A DNA stretch of 35,462 nt from Candidatus Hydrogenedentota bacterium (GTDB lineage Bacteria > Hydrogenedentota > Hydrogenedentia > Hydrogenedentales > CAILVY01). Shown one piece after another: positions 30,337 to 35,462 of the stretch. The position numbers and the translations under genes are program-made. Under the pieces are notes generated by a model. The model worked only from the letters and a program-made list of their open reading frames with translations, made no database searches and had not been told where the DNA came from. Each line of letters starts with the position of its first letter. Positions within the stretch are counted from its first letter, which is position 1. The stretch lies in contig CAILVY010000109.1 in the NCBI GenBank assembly GCA_903837785.1, positions 1 through 35,462 of the forward strand, written 5' to 3'.

Positions 30337-32262
30337 TTAAGGTTCGGGAGGAACCGGCCCCACGTGGAAGGGGCGCATCATCTCATTGTCCTCGTGCTCC
30401 AGGATGTGGCAATGCCAGACGTAGCGGCCGGGGAGGTCGAAGACCGCCTTCACGGTCGTGACGCCGTCCGGATACACCGCGAGCGTGTCTTTGAGCCCGT
30501 CTTCTCCCGCTTCGGGCGGGGTTGGATTCTCTCCATTCGCCCCGGTCCTTCCAAGCACTTCAAACTGGACCTGATGGATGTGGATCGGGTGCGCGTCCTC
30601 GGTCGTGTTGTGGATGTTCCACACTTCGACGTCGCCGAGTTTCGGGTTCTCCGTGACGGCGTCTTTCCAGCGGTGCGACCCATCGGCGACCGTGCCCAGG
30701 AAACTCGCCCGCGGGCCCACGCCGGCCAGGACATCCGAGTCCACTTCGTTCACGGTGAGGTCGCGCGTGACGTTTGCCGTGCCCAGGGCCGGGCGGGACG
30801 GCAGCGTCAACTGATCCGGCGGGACGCTTGTGTCCACGCTGGACAGGGGGGTGACGATGAATTTCATGATCTGCCCCGTGGTGCCGGGATCGGCCACGGC
30901 GAAGTCCGTGCCCGGTTCTCCTCCGCCGAAAGGCTCGTCCGGCCCTTCGTTGATCACATAGAAGGCGGTGCCCGGAGCGGCATCCGTGAAGTCGACGATC
31001 GTGTCCACGCGCTCGCCGGGGCCGATGCGGAAGGATTCGCGCGGAAGGGGCTCCGGCAGGAATCCGCCGTCGGCGCCGATCTGCCAGAACGGCAGGGTGG
31101 CGGACGCAGGACGGGCGGTAGGATCGCCGGCGACAATCTTCAAGAAGAGGAATCGCGAGTTGCAGCAATTGAGCCAGCGGAAGCGGTAGCGGCGCGGCTC
31201 GACCAGTTGGAAGGGCCAGGTCCGGCCGTTTACCACGATGGCATTGGCGAAGAACTCGGCGTTCCAGACGGGCGATATGTCGCTGTCGGGGATGTAGGGG
31301 CCCGTGAAGCCGTCGAAGAACTCGCGGCTGTCGGGATAGAACAACGAGCCGTCCACCCGGAAGCTGCGATCCTGCACGAGAACCGGTATCTCGAAGTAGT
31401 TCGTTCCCGGCAGGTCGTCCGTCCGGGGCGCCGGTCCCGGCAGCGCTTCGGCGAGATCGTCCGGTCCGCCGCGGATGAGATAGAAACCGGCCGTGCCCGC
31501 GTAGACGTTTGAACGGGTGATCCCGAGACTATGATCGTGAAACCACAGCGTCGTGGCCCGCTGATCGTTCAGGTACTCGAACACGGCGCTGCCGGGCGTC
31601 CAGGTCTGCCCCAGATCCGCCTCGGCCTCGGCCTTGAAGGTGTCGTACCACGTGCCGGTCCGGGCGTAGCCCATCGGGATATTGGCCGCCGCCGGGAGGT
31701 ACCAGGCCTCGGGATAGCCATCGCTGTAATCCTTGGAATGCCCGCCGTGGAGATGTGTAACCATCGGCACCGGCCCCAGGTACGGATCGGTGTTCTGCGT
31801 CTCCATGTCGCGCATCGTCGCCCCGCCCGGCGGGTTCGCCCAGTGAAGGGTCTGATCGACGGGCAGCAGGTGCGGCAGGAAGTTTCCTGCCGCATTCATC
31901 AGTTGATTGATCCATTTCACGCGCAACGGCTTTTCCCATCGCGCTTCGAGGGTGAACGACGGGTAACTGAACGTGGACGGGGCGTGAATCGAGCCGTAGC
32001 CCCATACGGACGTCCCGGGCCAGCCGGTCGGCAGAATCTGCTGACGGAACTGGCGGATGGCAATTTCATAGTAATCGAAGGCAGCGCTGGCGGCCATCGG
32101 CATCGCGGGAAGGATAGGTAATGGGCTGCTATATTTCTGGATGAGCCGTGGATCAAGTATGCTTGAAAGCGCCGGACAGCCGGCGCCCAAGCCCAGCGGC
32201 AAGGCTGCCGCCGCGCCCGCGGCCATGCTTCGTTTCAGGAATTCGCGTCGAGACAATCCCAT
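30337..32262 (-). CDS. Tat-exported multicopper oxidase
   Basis: A 641-residue protein has GAGGAG nine bases before the ATG and a twin-arginine signal (SRREFLKRS, residues 4-12). All four copper-ligand motifs are present: HLHG (170-173), FHDH (His242, His244), HPIHIH (558-563) and HCHILEHEDNEMM (617-629). The type 1 copper would be held by His558, Cys618, His623 and axial Met628. The HLHGGH and long inserts resemble CotA/bilirubin-oxidase-type enzymes, which oxidise phenols, metals or pigments with oxygen. The Tat route fits export of a folded copper protein. It looks monocistronic, with a hairpin after it. Confidence 0.92.
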   Translation of the reverse strand: MGLSRREFLKRSMAAGAAAALPLGLGAGCPALSSILDPRLIQKYSSPLPILPAMPMAASAAFDYYEIAIRQFRQQILPTGWPGTSVWGYGSIHAPSTFSYPSFTLEARWEKPLRVKWINQLMNAAGNFLPHLLPVDQTLHWANPPGGATMRDMETQNTDPYLGPVPMVTHLHGGHSKDYSDGYPEAWYLPAAANIPMGYARTGTWYDTFKAEAEADLGQTWTPGSAVFEYLNDQRATTLWFHDHSLGITRSNVYAGTAGFYLIRGGPDDLAEALPGPAPRTDDLPGTNYFEIPVLVQDRSFRVDGSLFYPDSREFFDGFTGPYIPDSDISPVWNAEFFANAIVVNGRTWPFQLVEPRRYRFRWLNCCNSRFLFLKIVAGDPTARPASATLPFWQIGADGGFLPEPLPRESFRIGPGERVDTIVDFTDAAPGTAFYVINEGPDEPFGGGEPGTDFAVADPGTTGQIMKFIVTPLSSVDTSVPPDQLTLPSRPALGTANVTRDLTVNEVDSDVLAGVGPRASFLGTVADGSHRWKDAVTENPKLGDVEVWNIHNTTEDAHPIHIHQVQFEVLGRTGANGENPTPPEAGEDGLKDTLAVYPDGVTTVKAVFDLPGRYVWHCHILEHEDNEMMRPFHVGPVPPEP

Positions 32263-32500
32263 TGCATGGGCTCCTCAGTTCGCAGAGCAATTCGCCAACC
32301 CCCCCGCGTCTGCGACTTTCTGCACTTACCTCCTACAACACTCTGTTTAAACATTGAGCGGAAAAGGCCTATTCCGAATTGCGGTGCGGGCGTGCGGGAA
32401 CGGAGGCGTGGAGGAGGCGTCAATAAGGGTTGGCACGGGAGCTGGGGAGTGGAACACGCTGGTTGCGCGTCCTCAGAACGGCGTGCGGAACAACGCGGGC

Positions 32501-33388
32501 TCAGTGTCCCGCATGCTTCTGAAAGAAGGCCTCGATCTCATTCTTGAATTTGGGCCGGAAGGGCGTGGTGAAATGCCCCGCGCCGCTGATTTCCACGAAC
32601 TCGAGGTGGGCGAGGTGCGCCCGGAGATCGTAGGCCAGGAAGAGCAGGCCGTCCTCGTCGCCGATAATGCAGAGCGTGGGCACCTGGTTCTTCTCGAGCG
32701 TGGTCCGGTCCACGGCGAGGTCGATGTAGCGTTGCTTGAGGGCCTTCTTGACCTTCTTGTCCATGAGTTGATCCCCGACCCAATTTCGGATGCCGTGAAA
32801 GAGCGTCTTGGGTCCGTCGGAGCCGGACATTCCCGCCCGGATCGCGGGAGACGCATCTTTGCGCACGGGAGCCTTATAGGGATTGGGAAGGGGGGACGGG
32901 TCTTCGGGGTCTTTCCAGCCGGCGGCGCAGATGGCGGCGCTGGCGACGCGATCGGGATGCGTGGCCAACAGCTTCAGCGTGATGAATCCGCCCAGCGAGT
33001 AGCCCGCGACGTGTGCCTTCGGGATCCTGAGGTGATCCATGAGGCGGGGAATGTCCTCGACCATCTGGATGCCGTACTGATCGATTTCAGTGGGCTTGTC
33101 GCTGAGTCCGTGCCCCCGGAGGTCGAGGGCGATGACCTTGAAATGTTTTGCCAGGCGCCGGATGACGCCGGGATAGCGCCAATTCAGATCGATGTTCGCG
33201 CCCACGCCGTGCACAAGGATGAGCGGTTCCCCCTGCCCTTGAACTGTGTAGTGGATGCGGACGCCGTTCGAGTCGAAATAGCCGCCTTCAACGTGATGCA
33301 CAAGAAGAAAGACAACCAGGGCGAGGATAACGGCCCCCATGAGCAGGGGCAGTCCGAATCCCAGCACGAGGCGTTTCTTGAGTGTCAT
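32501..33388 (-). CDS. Membrane-anchored alpha/beta hydrolase
   Basis: The 295-residue form from the ATG at 33388 is preferred because it starts just before a single membrane helix (about 8-31); the frame stays open upstream without coding character. Residues 36-290 are an alpha/beta hydrolase domain. It has 'ILVHGVGAN' (oxyanion loop), 'ALDLRGHGLSDKP', nucleophile Ser131 in GYSLGG, an acid at Asp244 or Asp246 (IIGDEDGL) and His272 (SGAGHFT). The triad is complete, and esterase or lipase-like activity is likely. The substrate cannot be told. It is divergent from the DUF6807-like gene, with 135 bases between. Confidence 0.85.
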   Translation of the reverse strand: MTLKKRLVLGFGLPLLMGAVILALVVFLLVHHVEGGYFDSNGVRIHYTVQGQGEPLILVHGVGANIDLNWRYPGVIRRLAKHFKVIALDLRGHGLSDKPTEIDQYGIQMVEDIPRLMDHLRIPKAHVAGYSLGGFITLKLLATHPDRVASAAICAAGWKDPEDPSPLPNPYKAPVRKDASPAIRAGMSGSDGPKTLFHGIRNWVGDQLMDKKVKKALKQRYIDLAVDRTTLEKNQVPTLCIIGDEDGLLFLAYDLRAHLAHLEFVEISGAGHFTTPFRPKFKNEIEAFFQKHAGH

Positions 33389-33523
33389 GTGAATAGCCGC
33401 TTTCCTGCCAGTGGCGTGGAATGCCCGGTACTCTAGGCCATTTCCTTGCGATTCGTCAAGCGCGTGATTTAGGCTGGCGGCACGGACGGGGCGAATACGC
33501 CGAGGAAACGGAGAAGCGCACGC

Positions 33524-34519
33524 ATGAAGAAGCTCGAGATTCCTGCCATTGCAGCCATCCTGATTGTACAAGGGATGATGACGATTTCGGCCCGGGCGGC
33601 GGAGGCAACGTCTCCCGCGCTATCGACAAGAGAGGCGCCGGGCCGCATCGAGATCCTGGCGCGCGGCCAGGGCATTGCCACGTATGTCTACGAAGACACG
33701 GCCATCAACCGGCCCTACTTCTGCCAGATCAAGACCCTCGAGGGCGTCCAGGTGACGCGCGTGCATCCGCCGGACCCGGTGATCAACAAGGGGAATGACG
33801 ATCATCCCCTGTTTCATCCCGGCCTCTGGCTCGCCTTCGGAGACATTAACGGGAGTGATTACTGGCGCAACAAGGCGCGTGTCCGGCATGTCCGCTTTCT
33901 TGCGCCGGTGGAAGCGGCGGCGGAGAAGGTCCGCTTCGCGGTGCTGAATCGCTATGAACGCGCGGACGCATCCGGCGCGCCGATCTGCGAGGAGGCCTGC
34001 ACGTACACGATTCAGGCGGCGGACGCCGGTTACTTCCTGCTGGCCCGCAGCGTCTTTCGCTCGGATACGGCGGATTTCAGCTTCGGCGATCAGGAGGAAA
34101 TGGGATTCGGCGTGCGCCTGAACACGCCGCTGACAGTCAAATTCGGGACGGGCAGCCTTGTGAACAGCGCGGGCGGCCGGAACGAGAAAGGGACCTGGGG
34201 ACAGGCCTCGACGTGGTGCGCCGCTTCCGGTCTCGCCGATGGCAAGCGGGTGGGCGTGGCGGTCATGCCCGCGCCCGACAATTTCCGGCCGGCCTGGTTC
34301 CACACGCGGGATTACGGCCTGATCGTCGCCAATCCGTTTGGCCGCAAAGCCATGACCGCGCCGGAGGATGCCCAGGCCGCGCCGGACGCAACGGTGGTGC
34401 GCAAGGGCGAGCCGTTCACTCTGGCGTTTGGCGTGTATGTGTTTGGCGGCGGTGCGGACGCGCAACCGGATTTCGCGCGGGCCTACGAGACGTGCCTTGA
34501 TCTGTTCAAGGCGAAGTAG
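33524..34519 (+). CDS. Exported PmoA-family (DUF6807-like) protein
   Basis: A 331-residue protein has a signal peptide (1-25, ending SARA) and a CGGAGAAG site upstream. The mature part has 'INRPYFCQIKTLEGVQVTRV', 'DDHPLFHPGLWLAFGDING', 'GFGVRLNTPLTVKFG' and 'RPAWFHTRDYGLIVANPFG'. This layout matches the family annotated as PmoA/DUF6807. The name comes from an old automated link to methane oxygenase and says nothing firm about function. These proteins are common next to sugar-related oxidoreductases in planctomycete-like genomes and are probably carbohydrate-active or sugar-binding in the periplasm. It leads a short operon with a dehydrogenase 13 bases downstream. Confidence 0.72.
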   Translation: MKKLEIPAIAAILIVQGMMTISARAAEATSPALSTREAPGRIEILARGQGIATYVYEDTAINRPYFCQIKTLEGVQVTRVHPPDPVINKGNDDHPLFHPGLWLAFGDINGSDYWRNKARVRHVRFLAPVEAAAEKVRFAVLNRYERADASGAPICEEACTYTIQAADAGYFLLARSVFRSDTADFSFGDQEEMGFGVRLNTPLTVKFGTGSLVNSAGGRNEKGTWGQASTWCAASGLADGKRVGVAVMPAPDNFRPAWFHTRDYGLIVANPFGRKAMTAPEDAQAAPDATVVRKGEPFTLAFGVYVFGGGADAQPDFARAYETCLDLFKAK

Positions 34520-34532
34520 CGGGGGTTATGTC

Positions 34533-35393
34533 ATGGAAATCGGGCTGATCGGACTCGGGCTGATGGGGCAGGCAATGGCGGAACGGCTGCTGGGCGCGGG
34601 GCATCGTGTCTGCGGCTACGATCTTCGGCCGGAAGCCTGTGCGGAGGCCAGGGCGCTCGGGGTGGAGATACTGGAAGATGTGCGGGACGCAGGTCCCCGA
34701 TGCAGCTTCATTCTCCTCAGCCTGCTCAACTCGGACAATCGCCGGGAGCTGTTGTGGGGGCCGCAACGCCTGACGGAAACGCTTCGTCCCGGAACGATCC
34801 TCCTGGACAGCACGACGGGACGTCCCGAGGACATCGAAGAGGATCATGCCCGTCTCGCGGCGCAGGGCGTGCGGCTGGTGGACATCTGCCTATCGGGTTC
34901 GAGCCAGGTGCTGCGCGAAGGCCGGTCCCTGGCCTTGATCGGCGGCCGCCGTGACGAGGCCCCGTATGCGGAGCTGTTGGCCGCGTTCTCGAAGACCCAG
35001 TATTATTTCGACGCGCCGGGCCAGGGCAATCGCGTGAAGCTGATCGTGAATCTCGTATTCGGATTGAACCGGCTTGTGCTGGCCGAAGCTCTCGGCCTGG
35101 CGGAGCGGGCGGGCTTCGATCTGGGCCTTATTCTCGAGATTCTGAAAGCGGGAGAGACTTACAGCGTGGCGATGGACACGAAGGGCCCGAAGATGATCTC
35201 GGGCACGTACGCGCCGGCGGTGGCGCGCCTCGGCCAGCATGCGAAGGACGTCCATCTCATCCTGGACTATGCGCGGCGCGTCGGGGCGCGCGTGCCGGTC
35301 TCGGAGGTCCATGCGCAATTGATCGACGACCTGCTTCGCGGCGGGTGGGGCGAATTGGACAACGCGGCCATATTCAAGGCCTATGCGTCGTGA
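34533..35393 (+). CDS. Beta-hydroxyacid dehydrogenase (HIBADH family)
   Basis: A 286-residue protein starts at the ATG at 34533 behind a short GGGGG run; the longer open frame into the previous gene is a shadow. It begins with a Rossmann NAD(P) motif (IGLIGLGLMGQAMAERLL). It contains the substrate-binding 'DICLSGSSQVLREG' and the catalytic Lys169 in 'GNRVKLIVNLVFG'. The all-alpha C-terminal domain completes the fold. Such enzymes oxidise or reduce short beta-hydroxyacids such as 3-hydroxyisobutyrate, tartronate semialdehyde or glyoxylate-derived acids. The substrate is not determined here. It is co-oriented with the DUF6807-like gene and the DJ-1-like start downstream. Confidence 0.88.
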   Translation: MEIGLIGLGLMGQAMAERLLGAGHRVCGYDLRPEACAEARALGVEILEDVRDAGPRCSFILLSLLNSDNRRELLWGPQRLTETLRPGTILLDSTTGRPEDIEEDHARLAAQGVRLVDICLSGSSQVLREGRSLALIGGRRDEAPYAELLAAFSKTQYYFDAPGQGNRVKLIVNLVFGLNRLVLAEALGLAERAGFDLGLILEILKAGETYSVAMDTKGPKMISGTYAPAVARLGQHAKDVHLILDYARRVGARVPVSEVHAQLIDDLLRGGWGELDNAAIFKAYAS

Positions 35394-35419
35394 ACCGGCG
35401 TTTCGGAGAATCGCAGCCC

Positions 35420-35462
35420 ATGGAAAAAGTGCTAGTAGTTATCGGCGACGGGGCGGAGGTCA
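35420..35462 (+). CDS. DJ-1/PfpI-like protein, N-terminal end (partial)
   Basis: The last 43 bases open with an ATG behind CGGAGA and encode MEKVLVVIGDGAEV before the window ends. A short basic start, one beta-strand and 'GDG.EV' fit the opening of DJ-1/PfpI class I amidotransferase-like proteins. With only 14 residues the call is tentative. It follows the dehydrogenase by 26 bases and is probably in the same operon. Confidence 0.4.
   Translation, partial: MEKVLVVIGDGAEV

Noticed and set aside
33446..33474. TTGCGA plus TTAGGC promoter-like pair upstream of the DUF6807-like gene
   Set aside because: The -10 match is too poor to support a promoter call.
1..35462. CRISPR array, tRNA, rRNA or intact insertion sequence
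   Set aside because: No regularly spaced repeats, no recognisable RNA-gene motifs and no transposase frame were seen on either strand.

Overview
The window looks like a chromosomal segment of a high-GC, Gram-negative-type bacterium from an environmental lineage. The gene mix (Tat-exported sugar-isomerase-like and PmoA/DUF6807-type proteins, GH78, large PAS/GAF hybrid kinases, a RACE/UroD/DUF1638 corrinoid set, and 'cacgaag'-type extragenic repeats) resembles Hydrogenedentota, Planctomycetota or Verrucomicrobiota genomes. That placement is inference; no rRNA or tRNA gene is present to anchor it.

Positions 1-3550 form an accessory island with visibly lower GC than the rest. It holds the tail of an HNH-endonuclease-like gene, a small membrane protein, a zinc-ribbon membrane protein, a small conserved-looking protein and a decayed prophage patch (a tail/virion-morphogenesis-like gene plus a fragment). 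It also contains a 585-base gene-free stretch with a near-consensus sigma-70 promoter overlapped by a perfect palindrome, a very long imperfect hairpin and a terminator-like hairpin. Together these suggest an unannotated structured RNA or a regulated leader. A patch of extragenic repeats separates the island from the core-like region.

Positions 3551-11755 carry mostly single genes: a membrane-anchored GH3/LysM protein lacking the usual catalytic Asp-His motif, an NhaD/CitMHS-type antiporter, a family 2 glycosyltransferase, a 7TM-PAS histidine kinase, an ExbD-like protein without a neighbouring ExbB, and a membrane-anchored EEP-fold hydrolase.

Positions 11829-20160 are the most coherent system: a corrinoid methyl-transfer operon. 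In order it encodes a RACE-type reductive activator (2Fe-2S plus ASKHA), a B12-binding corrinoid protein, a UroD/MtaA-type methyltransferase, a DUF1638-like protein and a 1,419-residue soluble GAF/PAS hybrid histidine kinase. The last two genes overlap by ATGA. No separate substrate methyltransferase of the MttB, MtaB or MtbB kind is present, and the UroD protein has Tyr where the first zinc-ligand His is expected.

Positions 20281-21837 encode a Tat-exported isomerase-like protein. On the minus strand, 30166 down to 21884 is a tight six-gene run: PilT ATPase, an exported jelly-roll/coiled-coil protein, a 56-residue membrane peptide, a GT39-like membrane glycosyltransferase fused to TPRs, an exported GH78-like rhamnosidase and a membrane-bound C39-type peptidase. 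It ends at a strong hairpin. Next come a Tat-exported multicopper oxidase and a membrane-anchored alpha/beta hydrolase, both on the minus strand. Finally a plus-strand group runs off the window: an exported DUF6807/PmoA-like protein, a beta-hydroxyacid dehydrogenase and the start of a DJ-1/PfpI-like gene.
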